The position numbers and the translations under genes are program-made. This document shows, piece after piece, positions 8,973 through 16,643 of a stretch of DNA of 64,000 nucleotides. The stretch is from Chitinophaga agri (GTDB lineage: Bacteria > Bacteroidota > Bacteroidia > Chitinophagales > Chitinophagaceae): assembly GCF_010093065.1 (NCBI RefSeq), contig NZ_CP048113.1, forward strand, positions 6,404,001 through 6,468,000, written 5' to 3'. The notes below the pieces were generated by a model, which worked only from the letters and a program-made list of their open reading frames with translations, did not search any database and was not told the origin of the DNA. Each line of letters begins with the position of its first letter. Position 1 is the first letter of the stretch.

Positions 8973-10293
8973 CTATGGTTATACTTCTTCGGTTATATAA
9001 TAATGAGAGAATATACAGCGCTACTTCCTTCGGCATTTCACTGAAGATCTCATGGGCAATATGAGAGATGTCCAGTGCCTCGCCTTCATTTAGTTTATCT
9101 ACCAGTGCCACGATCTCCGGATGATAGTTGAATTCTATTTTGGAGCCGCGGGCAAAGAGATGTAGTTTTCCTTCTTCTTCAACGTGTCTATAGAGTATCC
9201 TGAAAGGATGCAGCAATTGTACGATTTTATTGTCAAGATTCTCATAATTATCTTCGTCGTACGCAAATTCCTGAGTAAGAGATAACGGACAGGTAGACCA
9301 ACCGGCATTACTGAATAAAGAATACATTAGTTCTTCATATACGGTCTTCAGAAATTCAGGAAACGTTTTCTGTTTCAGCCGCTCATCCATTTTGAGTACT
9401 GCGCCGATGTCCTGAAAGCCATGCAGCTCATGCATGCTTTTTTCCGGCATGATAATATTCATATCTTCCATGTCCACATATTGCAGTTTCCAGGAGTCGA
9501 AGATATTACTCAGTACACGCCTCCTGGTATGATTGTCAAACCAGAGGGTTACACCAACGGAAAACTCATCAGACTGTCCTATATGGAACTGGTTCCATGG
9601 CATAAAATAGATATCACCCCGGTTGAATGGATAGTCCTTTGCATGAGGTAGCAGTTCTTCCAGCGGAACATCTGCTTTCTCTCTGCCATTCAGCAGTTGT
9701 TTAAAAAGCCCTTCTTCCCAGTTATACATTATTTTACCACCAGGCCCCAGGTGAAAATGGATCACGTTTGCGCCGGTATGATCCTGATGGATGCCTAACG
9801 GTGTCTTGCCATAGTTACCAATGAAAATAGTAGTATGAAGTCCATTCAGCGGAATGCCCATTTTCTTGAGTAATGGACTTGCATAAATAGCGAGTCTTTG
9901 CGCAAGCTCGCTCGAGAATTTCTCACCACTGTTAATGATCAGCCCGAATTTTTTATCTTCGAATATACGTTTAGCCCAGTCTTCAAGAGATTCTCCCAGG
10001 CCAGGAGGCTGCAGAAAAACTGTGTTTTCCAGTTGTTGCCAGTTCATTTTCTTACCATCCTGGTAGGCCCTGAACCCATATGCATCTGTTTTGAGTTTGC
10101 ATATCTCACGTATCGCTTTTACGACCATGGTTTCCATCTCACCGCATTCAGTGTCGGACATGACGTCTTTCACCACGGTAGTCGAAGTCAGGTTATTAGA
10201 TGTTTGCAGGAACTGCTCCCACCAGGCATCATCAATGTTATATTTAGTAGTAATTGTTTGTGCAGAGATCACTTCAGGGATTAAGGTGTCCAT
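8944..10293 (-). CDS. JmjC/cupin-8-like Fe(II)/2OG oxygenase with RRE-like C-terminus (copy B)
   Basis: 449 residues. The centre matches the JmjC/cupin-8 pattern: GIHQDHTGANVIHFHLGPGG with metal ligands His169 and Asp171 and a candidate 2-oxoglutarate lysine at 187, then GDIYFMPWNQFHIGQSDEF with distal His237, ending VTLWF as in JmjC hydroxylases. Residues about 365-445 (SKIEFNYHPEIVALVDKLNEG, then helices to LYILSLLYNRRSI) resemble a PqqD/RRE-type winged helix, the leader-binding module of RiPP enzymes. The winged helix of ribosomal oxygenases (YcfD/NO66 type) is the alternative. It lies 50 bp after its paralogue in the same operon and overlaps the barrel gene. The expected reaction is hydroxylation of a peptide side chain. 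Oxygenase fold is confident; peptide substrate is inferred from context. Confidence 0.75.
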   Translation of the reverse strand: MDTLIPEVISAQTITTKYNIDDAWWEQFLQTSNNLTSTTVVKDVMSDTECGEMETMVVKAIREICKLKTDAYGFRAYQDGKKMNWQQLENTVFLQPPGLGESLEDWAKRIFEDKKFGLIINSGEKFSSELAQRLAIYASPLLKKMGIPLNGLHTTIFIGNYGKTPLGIHQDHTGANVIHFHLGPGGKIMYNWEEGLFKQLLNGREKADVPLEELLPHAKDYPFNRGDIYFMPWNQFHIGQSDEFSVGVTLWFDNHTRRRVLSNIFDSWKLQYVDMEDMNIIMPEKSMHELHGFQDIGAVLKMDERLKQKTFPEFLKTVYEELMYSLFSNAGWSTCPLSLTQEFAYDEDNYENLDNKIVQLLHPFRILYRHVEEEGKLHLFARGSKIEFNYHPEIVALVDKLNEGEALDISHIAHEIFSEMPKEVALYILSLLYNRRSITIVAPHESDPD

Positions 10294-10343
10294 TTTAGTT
10301 AATTTTTCCAGGTTACAAAATTGATCATCAATTGTGCAGATTA

Positions 10344-11651
10344 TTAATGTAGGATCTGAATGCCTCTTCTGTTATACAACAGTGACAGGAAATAATAGCC
10401 GACTTCTTCCGGCCATTCCTTTGCAAGGTCAGCTATGAGATCGTTGCTTAGATAGCTATCACCTGCATTCAGTTTGTCAATGATGTTCAGAAATTCCGGA
10501 TGATAATTGATTTCAATTTTAGAGGCTCTGCAATAGATGATCAGCTTACTACCGCCTTCTGCCAGTGTATGATGCAGGACAAAAGGTGTTATTTTCTGGA
10601 TAGTCTTATCTCTTAGGAATTCAAAATCGTTTTCGTCATAGTTTATTTCCTGTTCCAGTGAGAGTGGCCTGGAACGCCAGCCGGCATTGCTGAATAATGC
10701 CCTGATGTATTCTTTATATGTATGTTGAAGGAACGCTTCAGTGGTCAGATTTTTAACGTCTTCATCAAAGTTGAAGAGTGCCTCTATCTCACTAAACCCC
10801 TGAAGGTTATTGATATCTTTTTCCGGTTTGGTGATGGTGTTATCTTCCTGGTTGATGTATTGACTCATGATAGAGCTCACGAGTTTATCCATCATTTTTT
10901 TACGTGGAAGATTATTGAACCATAATGAAACGCCAATAGACAGTTCATCGGAGTATCCGATATGAAATTTGTCCCATGGCATATAATAAATGTCTCCTTT
11001 CTTAAAAGGATATGCCGTAGCATGTGGCAGCATTTCCTCTATACCCATATAGTTTTGGGAGCCACCTAGTTTTTTGAATTCTTCCGCTTCCCAGTTATAC
11101 ATAATTTTTCCTCCGGGACCCAGATGAAAGTGAATAACGTTTTCTCCTTTATGGTCCTGATGAATACCTAAAGGAGTATATCCGTAGTTACCTATAAATA
11201 TTGTGATACACGTACCATTTACGGGCACGCCAATTTTTTCAAGTAAAGGGCTTACATACTTACCGATCATTTCAGCCATCTCCGGCGAAAACTTCTCTCC
11301 GTAATTCAATATGATACCAAACTTCATGTCTTTAAATGCTCTGGCTGCCCAGGTTTCAAAGCTTTCTCCCGGTAACGGTGGATACGGATAGACATGCTGC
11401 TTCAGATATTCCTCATTCATGCTTTCCGTGCCCTGGTAGAACCTGAAATCATAACTGCTGTTTTGACGATTGCAAATTTCTCTGACAGCACTGAGCGTCA
11501 TTTCGCTCATTGCTTCACACTCATTTTCCGACAGCACATCGGGAACGACAATCGTTTCTGTAAAGTTTTTACACTTCTCCAGAAAAAGGTCCCACCATTC
11601 AGCTGTTATCTTTTGGTCATTGGCTGCAATGACTAGTTTTTCAGTTAACAT
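10344..11651 (-). CDS. JmjC/cupin-8-like Fe(II)/2OG oxygenase with RRE-like C-terminus (copy A)
   Basis: 435 residues, a paralogue of the following gene along its whole length, with long shared stretches such as TPLGIHQDH, NVIHFHLGPGGKIMYNWE and LFSNAGW. Metal ligands are His164, Asp166 and distal His230 (GDIYYMPWDKFHIGYSDEL), with Lys182 as candidate 2-oxoglutarate contact. The C-terminal 80 residues (ASKIEINYHPEFLNIIDKLNAG to FLSLLYNRRGI) again look like a PqqD/RRE or winged-helix domain. Nothing suggests that either copy is degenerate, so the pair may act on different residues, act in sequence or form a heterodimer. It lies about 500 bp downstream of the Glu-Lys precursor gene on the same strand. 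The oxygenase family is well supported by motif; substrate and product are not known. Confidence 0.75.
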   Translation of the reverse strand: MLTEKLVIAANDQKITAEWWDLFLEKCKNFTETIVVPDVLSENECEAMSEMTLSAVREICNRQNSSYDFRFYQGTESMNEEYLKQHVYPYPPLPGESFETWAARAFKDMKFGIILNYGEKFSPEMAEMIGKYVSPLLEKIGVPVNGTCITIFIGNYGYTPLGIHQDHKGENVIHFHLGPGGKIMYNWEAEEFKKLGGSQNYMGIEEMLPHATAYPFKKGDIYYMPWDKFHIGYSDELSIGVSLWFNNLPRKKMMDKLVSSIMSQYINQEDNTITKPEKDINNLQGFSEIEALFNFDEDVKNLTTEAFLQHTYKEYIRALFSNAGWRSRPLSLEQEINYDENDFEFLRDKTIQKITPFVLHHTLAEGGSKLIIYCRASKIEINYHPEFLNIIDKLNAGDSYLSNDLIADLAKEWPEEVGYYFLSLLYNRRGIQILH

Positions 11652-11967
11652 AACACAATGTTTTTTTAATGCTAGGCAAGCTTAAAGGAGTTGAATGATC
11701 TATCAGATCAGAGATATAAAGAAGACAGCTATTGTTAGATGCGCTTCTTTTTCATGGCTGTAATGAATAGTGAAGTGTCCTTCTGATAAGGTGATCGGGA
11801 TTGTCCTGAATCAGCTGTATGATTGTTTCGGCATTTCATATTTTATTGTCACCTTGCTTTAACATAACAGGCTTACGGTTTGGCAATAGCAGCCGCGTTG
11901 CACTGTTTGTGCAGCAGGGTTAAATAAGTAAGTGGAGTAAAAGCATTATATGAAATGCTGCAAATAT

Positions 11968-12075
11968 TTAACTAGTATGTGTCAATGATGCTGGTTCAGG
12001 CTGTTGTTGCTTATAGAGGATATAGAGTAATGTTGTTCCCGTAATTTCCTTTTGGGCAATGCTCTTATTGGCCAT
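11968..12075 (-). CDS. Possible small ORF, 35 residues
   Basis: An ATG-initiated frame in the 500-bp gap between precursor and first oxygenase encodes MANKSIAQKEITGTTLLYIL followed by YKQQQPEPASLTHTS. It has no double-glycine site, no signal peptide and no family I recognise. It starts 34 bp after the strong hairpin that follows the precursor gene, on the same strand. It may be a second small cluster component or chance. I list it because small genes of such clusters are easily missed; support is weak. Confidence 0.22.
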   Translation of the reverse strand: MANKSIAQKEITGTTLLYILYKQQQPEPASLTHTS

Positions 12076-12108
12076 GAGTAAGCACTTTTAGGATTATCAG
12101 AGGGAGTA

Positions 12109-12134
12109 GGCAGATTGGCGAAAGCCAATCTGCC
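12109..12134 (-). terminator. Strong GNRA-like hairpin after the precursor gene
   Basis: An 11-bp perfect stem (ggcagattggc / gccaatctgcc) with loop gaaa lies 12 bp beyond the precursor stop. On the transcribed minus strand no U-run follows, so it is more likely a partial terminator or an mRNA-stabilising hairpin. It would let the precursor mRNA exceed that of the downstream oxygenases, a common arrangement in peptide operons. Confidence 0.6.
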
Positions 12135-12146
12135 AGTGTCTTAAGC

Positions 12147-12302
12147 TTATGCAGCTTGTTTCACTTTTTCTTTTTCTTTTTCTTTTTCTTTCTCAGCTGC
12201 AGCTAAGCCACCAACTAATTTTTCTTGCTCCAGTGGAGAAATAACTTTAGCGCCTAAGAAATCTTTTGGATTCATGTTCAAGGATTTTTTCTCTTGGTTC
12301 AT
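12147..12302 (-). CDS. Double-glycine precursor peptide with Glu-Lys repeat core
   Basis: A 51-residue gene. Residues 1-32 form a leader (MNQEKKSLNMNPKDF, then LGAKVISPLEQEKLVGG) with the spacing of Bacteroidetes GG leaders: hydrophobic residues at regular steps, an acidic turn, and Leu-Val-Gly-Gly. The core after GG is LAAAEKEKEKEKEKVKQAA, 19 residues, with five Glu-Lys units. It has no Cys, Ser or Thr, so lanthionine, thioether or azole chemistry is excluded; only Lys, Glu and Gln side chains are reactive. The repeat is a hexanucleotide (gaaaaa-type) run. Divergent to it is an exporter with a C39 peptidase, the enzyme that cuts after GG. Downstream are two oxygenases. This is read directly from the sequence; the role as precursor is strong inference. 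The product could be a bacteriocin, signal or metal-binding peptide. Confidence 0.78.
   Translation of the reverse strand: MNQEKKSLNMNPKDFLGAKVISPLEQEKLVGGLAAAEKEKEKEKEKVKQAA
12151..12192 (+). repeat. Hexanucleotide run encoding the Glu-Lys repeats
   Basis: On the plus strand tttttc is repeated through this stretch with slight decay at the ends. A unit is exactly two codons, so slippage would add or remove Glu-Lys pairs without shifting frame. Confidence 0.75.
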
Positions 12303-12340
12303 GAGGTAGAGTTTTGAGGGTAAATAAAATGGTTAACCTT

Positions 12341-12372
12341 ATAAAAATAGGTAAAGGTTTTTATTCAACAAA
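12341..12372 (-). promoter_or_regulatory. Probable promoter of the precursor operon
   Basis: On the minus strand TTTG is followed after 19 bases by TATTTTTA, close to the Bacteroidetes -33/-7 consensus TTTG and TAnnTTTG. It lies about 40 bp upstream of the precursor ATG. Match is by eye. Confidence 0.5.
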
Positions 12373-12507
12373 TTTTTTTTTATCGGAGATGGAATGATGT
12401 ATCCTCTGTAGTGCTTACTGGTAAATAGTTTCAGCCGATAATATTTTACTAACTGTTCCGATGATCTGAAATTTCAACTTTATAATAACTTTATGAATCA
12501 CTTTATG

Positions 12508-12515
12508 TACATTTG
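12508..12515 (+). promoter_or_regulatory. Probable -7 box of the exporter operon
   Basis: TACATTTG is a perfect TAnnTTTG box about 95 bp upstream of the exporter ATG. The -33 element is weak, only an AT-rich stretch. Together with the opposite promoter this makes a compact divergent control region for the cluster. Confidence 0.5.
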
Positions 12516-12610
12516 ATAATACCTGTTTTTTGAAGAGACCCGAAGAAGAAATTTAACCCACAATACAGGTTAACCGTTCATACAAGAGACCTTACAAAAC
12601 ATAATCTGAG

Positions 12611-14830
12611 ATGTTATTTAAGCCCACCTATTTCCCATATTATCCGCAGTATGATGCCAAAGACTGCGGCCCTGCGTGTGTCCGGATGATATCAAAGTTT
12701 TACGGGAAGGAGTTTTCCATATCTTACTTACGGGAACTTTGTAATATCGGAAAGGAGGGCGTCTCTGTATTAGGCATCAGCAATGCTGCAGATCAACTTG
12801 GCTTTAACAGCGTCGCACTAAAGGCCACATTCGCAACACTTGAACATCAGATCCAGGTTCCATTCATTGCACACTGGAAACAAAATCATTTTATAGTTGT
12901 ATACAAGATCACAAAAAATTATGTCTTTATAGCTGATCCGGATGCCGGCAAACTCAAGCTGAAAAAAGAAGATTTCCTCAGTTCCTGGATCAGCGGAAAG
13001 GAAGATGGTGAAGACTTTGGAGTTATCATCGTACTGGAACCTACATCTGCATTTCATGACAGGACTGATGAATCTTCGCAGCCGAGTCACGCGAAAACCG
13101 GACTGAGATTCTTATTAAGCCATTTCAGTCAGCATAAAAAAATGCTGATCAATCTCGGAATAGGTGTGATAGTAAGCACGGTGCTGCAGTTAATGTTTCC
13201 TTTCCTTACACAAAGTATAGTTGACATTGGCATCGGCAACAGGGATATCAATTATGTATACCTGATACTCTTCGGACAGATAACAATATTTGCCGGAGAG
13301 ACAGTGATCTCCCTTGTACAAAGCTGGGCACTGTTGTATATAGGCACGCGGGTCAACGTATCTATAATATCAGATTTTCTGAAGAAGCTTATCCGTAAAC
13401 CGGTGAAATATTTTGATACAAAGATGTCAGGCGACCTGCTGCAGCGTATCGATGATCACAAAAGAATAGAAGAGTTCCTTACAAATGGCACCTTCCGTTT
13501 TGTTCTTTCTATCATCAGCTTCTTCGTCTTTACCGGTTTACTTATGTATTACAGCATGATCATCTTCGCTGTATTCATTGGGGGCGGGGCTTTCTTTGTC
13601 GGATGGATCTATTATTTCCAGAAGAAGCGAAAGCAACTGGACTATAAGCGCTTTATTGAAATGGCAAACAATAAGGGAAAGCTGGTAGAGATCATCAATG
13701 GCATGCAGGAGATAAAGCTGCAGAATGCTGAACGACATAAACGTTGGGAATGGCAATCTATCCAGGCCAGATTGTTCCGTATCAATATAAAATACCTGAC
13801 CCTTGAACAGTTTCAGCGGGTAGGGGCGCAATCTATTAATACACTCAAGAACATTGCCGCTACGTTCATTTGTACCAGTCTTGTTATCGGTAATAAGATG
13901 ACACTGGGTGAAATGCTGGCGGTACAATTCATTGTCGGCGAACTGAACGTCCCTCTCGTCAACCTGCTTGAATTTTTAAATGCCTATCAGGATGCGCAGA
14001 TAAGTATTGAACGTATCGCTGAAATACATCTCTCCGAAGATGCGCCTGCAAAGGCGGCTGGAACCATCGCTGATAATGATGCCTTCAGGGAAAATTCTAT
14101 TCATATAAAAGACCTCAGTTTCAAGTATGAGGGCACGCACTATTTTAATGTGCTGAGTGGTGTCAACTTCAGCATTCCAAAGGGAAGGGTGACCGCTATT
14201 GTTGGATTGAGTGGTAGTGGAAAAACTACGCTCCTTAAACTGCTGCTGAAGTTTTACGAGCCCACCGGTGGGATCATTGCAGTCGGGAACCAGGATCTGG
14301 GGCTTGTGGATGAAGATTTCTGGAGAAGCAAATGCGGTGTTGTACTACAAGATGGTTTCATTTTTTCTGACACGATAGCAAAGAATATCGCAGTAGGCTT
14401 CGATGAGATCGATAAGAAAAGACTACTGAATGCCGTGAGAATGGCCAACATAAAAGAATTCATTGAGACCCTGCCACTCGGTTATAATACAAAAATCGGA
14501 ATAGATGGTATGGGCCTGAGCCAGGGCCAGAAACAACGCATCCTTATTGCAAGGGCTATCTACAAGAACCCGCAGTATATCTTTCTTGATGAGGCTACAA
14601 ATGCCCTTGATGCAAATAATGAGCGCACTATTATAGATAATCTCCAGCAGTTCTTCAAAGATAAGACAGTTGTGGTGGTCGCCCATCGCCTGAGTACCGT
14701 AAAAAATGCTGATCAGATCATCGTAATGGAAAAAGGCCGCATCATTGAATCAGGTAACCACAGTGAGCTGATCTCTCTGAAAGGCGCTTATTTCAATCTG
14801 GTAAGAAATCAACTGGAACTGGGCGTTTAA
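12611..14830 (+). CDS. C39-peptidase-containing ABC exporter (bacteriocin type)
   Basis: A 739-residue PCAT transporter. Residues 1-130 are a C39 peptidase: YDAKDCGPACV with catalytic Cys19, HWKQNHFIVVY with His93, and FIADPDAG with Asp109. A membrane domain follows (about residues 160-450) with five or six hydrophobic segments. The ATPase has Walker A GLSGSGKTT (about 530), signature LSQGQKQR (about 635), Walker B YIFLDEATNAL (about 657) and H-loop VVVVAHRLS. All catalytic residues are present. Such proteins cleave double-glycine leaders in the cytosol and push the core through the inner membrane. A GG precursor lies 309 bp away on the opposite strand. It is followed after 16 bp by an adaptor gene. 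The 739-residue length is normal. Confidence 0.93.
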   Translation: MLFKPTYFPYYPQYDAKDCGPACVRMISKFYGKEFSISYLRELCNIGKEGVSVLGISNAADQLGFNSVALKATFATLEHQIQVPFIAHWKQNHFIVVYKITKNYVFIADPDAGKLKLKKEDFLSSWISGKEDGEDFGVIIVLEPTSAFHDRTDESSQPSHAKTGLRFLLSHFSQHKKMLINLGIGVIVSTVLQLMFPFLTQSIVDIGIGNRDINYVYLILFGQITIFAGETVISLVQSWALLYIGTRVNVSIISDFLKKLIRKPVKYFDTKMSGDLLQRIDDHKRIEEFLTNGTFRFVLSIISFFVFTGLLMYYSMIIFAVFIGGGAFFVGWIYYFQKKRKQLDYKRFIEMANNKGKLVEIINGMQEIKLQNAERHKRWEWQSIQARLFRINIKYLTLEQFQRVGAQSINTLKNIAATFICTSLVIGNKMTLGEMLAVQFIVGELNVPLVNLLEFLNAYQDAQISIERIAEIHLSEDAPAKAAGTIADNDAFRENSIHIKDLSFKYEGTHYFNVLSGVNFSIPKGRVTAIVGLSGSGKTTLLKLLLKFYEPTGGIIAVGNQDLGLVDEDFWRSKCGVVLQDGFIFSDTIAKNIAVGFDEIDKKRLLNAVRMANIKEFIETLPLGYNTKIGIDGMGLSQGQKQRILIARAIYKNPQYIFLDEATNALDANNERTIIDNLQQFFKDKTVVVVAHRLSTVKNADQIIVMEKGRIIESGNHSELISLKGAYFNLVRNQLELGV

Positions 14831-14846
14831 ACTTAATGTAACTCCT

Positions 14847-15590
14847 ATGGCAATTGAAATGATGGAAGAGAATATCGAAATTAAAGATGGTGCTTCATAT
14901 GAAGTCCTTGACAGAACTCCGAAATGGCTGATGCGCTGGGGGGTAATGTCTGTTTGTTTGACGCTGTTTGTATTACTGGGACTTGTAGCAATCGTACCTT
15001 ACCATAGAAGGGTCAATGTTCCTGTACGGATCAGCGGAAGATCTCCTGGCTGGGTGGTTGCGCCGGTAACCGGTAAAGTAGTAAGTAATCGGCTGAAAGG
15101 CCGGGAACAGGTCAGCAACGGCGATACAATACTGGTATTGTCTGTGCCTGAGCAGGCCGGCTATACTTATATTACGGCTGCTGAAACAGGATATATCTAT
15201 TATGTGAATAATGCTCTTTTTGACATTACAAACGTAGTTAAGAACGATACCCTGCTTAAGATCTTGCCGGTATTGAATGATCAGGACAGCCTGATCGCAC
15301 TCGGCATCGCAGATGAGAAAATGTATAAATTGCTGGCCACCGTTGATAAAAGACCAGAAGTAAAGCTAAGTACTCCCGATGGCAAAAATATTATTATTAA
15401 AACGGGTACACTACATTTATCTGAGATACCAAACGCGATAAACGGTCATGTGCTGACTATTGGCGTGAATGGTAATGACCTGAAACAGCTGTCTCCAAAT
15501 GGAAGGATATACCAGGGCATGGAGAGTAAAGCCACTATTACAATTAAAAGTGGAAGTATGCTGAGATACATGCTCAACCGTGAAAAATGA
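14847..15590 (+). CDS. HlyD-like membrane adaptor of the peptide exporter
   Basis: 247 residues, short for a HlyD family protein. A single membrane anchor lies at about residues 32-52 (MSVCLTLFVLLGLVAIVPYH), followed by a biotinyl-lipoyl-like half (WVVAPVTGKVVSNRLKGREQVSNGDTILVL, broken here by no long coiled coil) and a beta-rich C-terminal end (GMESKATITIKSG). The missing helical hairpin means it probably cannot reach the outer membrane as HlyD does. Related short adaptors accompany C39 exporters in Bacteroidetes. It forms an operon with the exporter. Confidence 0.78.
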   Translation: MAIEMMEENIEIKDGASYEVLDRTPKWLMRWGVMSVCLTLFVLLGLVAIVPYHRRVNVPVRISGRSPGWVVAPVTGKVVSNRLKGREQVSNGDTILVLSVPEQAGYTYITAAETGYIYYVNNALFDITNVVKNDTLLKILPVLNDQDSLIALGIADEKMYKLLATVDKRPEVKLSTPDGKNIIIKTGTLHLSEIPNAINGHVLTIGVNGNDLKQLSPNGRIYQGMESKATITIKSGSMLRYMLNREK

Positions 15591-15734
15591 AGCGGTTGAT
15601 ACGCATACTTGTTAGTTTAACACTAACTACAATTGTCAGTCTGCGAATTACAAAAACTGAAAGGATATCCTGAAATAAACAGTAAACTTGCAGTATATGT
15701 ATCATGGACTGAACAATAGCACGAAGACGTATTT

Positions 15735-16232
15735 ATGGAGCTCCTTTTAGACATACTCATTCCCTCCGGTGTGAACATTCCTGGTATCTTATTTAAAGTA
15801 CCCCTATATGAATGGCAGGGTGAAAGTTATGCTCAGGGGCCGCCAGAAGCCAGTTTTGGCACTAATTATAAACTTGTTTATACACAGGTGCATAGTTTTG
15901 TGCAACAAAATATTCCTGCCACGTACGCCGCTATTCAGTGGCAGCATGTAAGCGTAAAAGGCCCGGGACTTGATCTATATACCACAAAATTACGGATGGA
16001 TTTCCCGGATGATGAAGAGCCTGAAGATCCCGAAGAACAAAATTATAAGCTGACTGACCTGCTGCACGCCATGTGTGCAGGCAATAAATGGATTGTTGTC
16101 ATTGATAACGACGAACCATTTGAAGTAATGCCGGCCGGCAGCCTTTCGCATGTAATTTCGGCCCTGAATGATGTTATAAAGGGAAATATATCAGAAAACG
16201 GATTCCTTATATGTGGGGAAGGTAGTGAATGA
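15735..16232 (+). CDS. Hypothetical acidic protein, 165 residues
   Basis: I do not recognise this protein. It lacks a signal peptide or membrane segment, begins MELLLDILIPSGVNIPGIL, has an acidic linker (FPDDEEPEDPEEQ, about residues 94-106) and a conserved-looking C-terminal half (HAMCAGNKWIVVIDNDEPF). The gene is 144 bp downstream of the HlyD-like gene on the same strand, so it may be the last gene of the exporter operon. A role such as immunity or regulation of the peptide is possible but unsupported. Confidence 0.55.
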   Translation: MELLLDILIPSGVNIPGILFKVPLYEWQGESYAQGPPEASFGTNYKLVYTQVHSFVQQNIPATYAAIQWQHVSVKGPGLDLYTTKLRMDFPDDEEPEDPEEQNYKLTDLLHAMCAGNKWIVVIDNDEPFEVMPAGSLSHVISALNDVIKGNISENGFLICGEGSE

Positions 16233-16590
16233 AGTATACATCAGTTGGCGAGGTGCAGGTAACTCACATACCTGTTATTTAGATTGCACTAAGATATACT
16301 TCAAAGCTACAAAGCCACATCGGAAGCAGCTATGGACTAATCCTTGACTCGCAAAACATCTCTCTTAGGTCTGTTCAGTACCTGAAAGCTTAGTAACTAA
16401 AGACGGCTTTTGACGCCATTTCGCCCCTTCGTGCCGCGAAACCGACCGTTCGTGCACCTTCATCAGAACTGCGTTAAGTTCCTTGGCAATATTGTGGTAT
16501 CAATCACTGATCAGCAGGGGGGATCTGGGATACTTTGCCGGTTATTGTGATGAAAATAATAAAAAGATAGTGAGCACCGTTGCAAAATAA
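16233..16590. other. Gene-free stretch
   Basis: No gene recognised. A short frame at about 16513-16589 reads RGDLGYFAGYCDENNKKIVS and stops just before the acnB terminator; it has no start and no family I know. Confidence 0.35.
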
Positions 16591-16621
16591 AAAAGGCCTC
16601 ACTGATAGTGAGACCTTTTTT
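16591..16621 (-). terminator. Terminator of acnB
   Basis: An 11-bp stem with one mismatch (aaggcctcact / agtgagacctt) and a gat loop, with A-rich and T-rich flanks on both sides, lies 23 bp beyond the acnB stop. The flanks allow it to work in both directions. Confidence 0.75.
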
Positions 16622-16643
16622 GTATAAATTATCTAAGTGGACC

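Noticed and set aside
12147..12302. Precursor as a lanthipeptide or other Cys-based RiPP
   Set aside because: The core has no Cys, Ser or Thr and no LanB/LanC/LanM, YcaO or radical SAM gene is in the window.
15587..15673. 28-codon frame starting in the HlyD-like stop (ATGA overlap)
   Set aside because: It looks like a short hydrophobic peptide (MKRLIRILVSLTLTTIVSL) but nothing else supports it, and such overlaps occur by chance.
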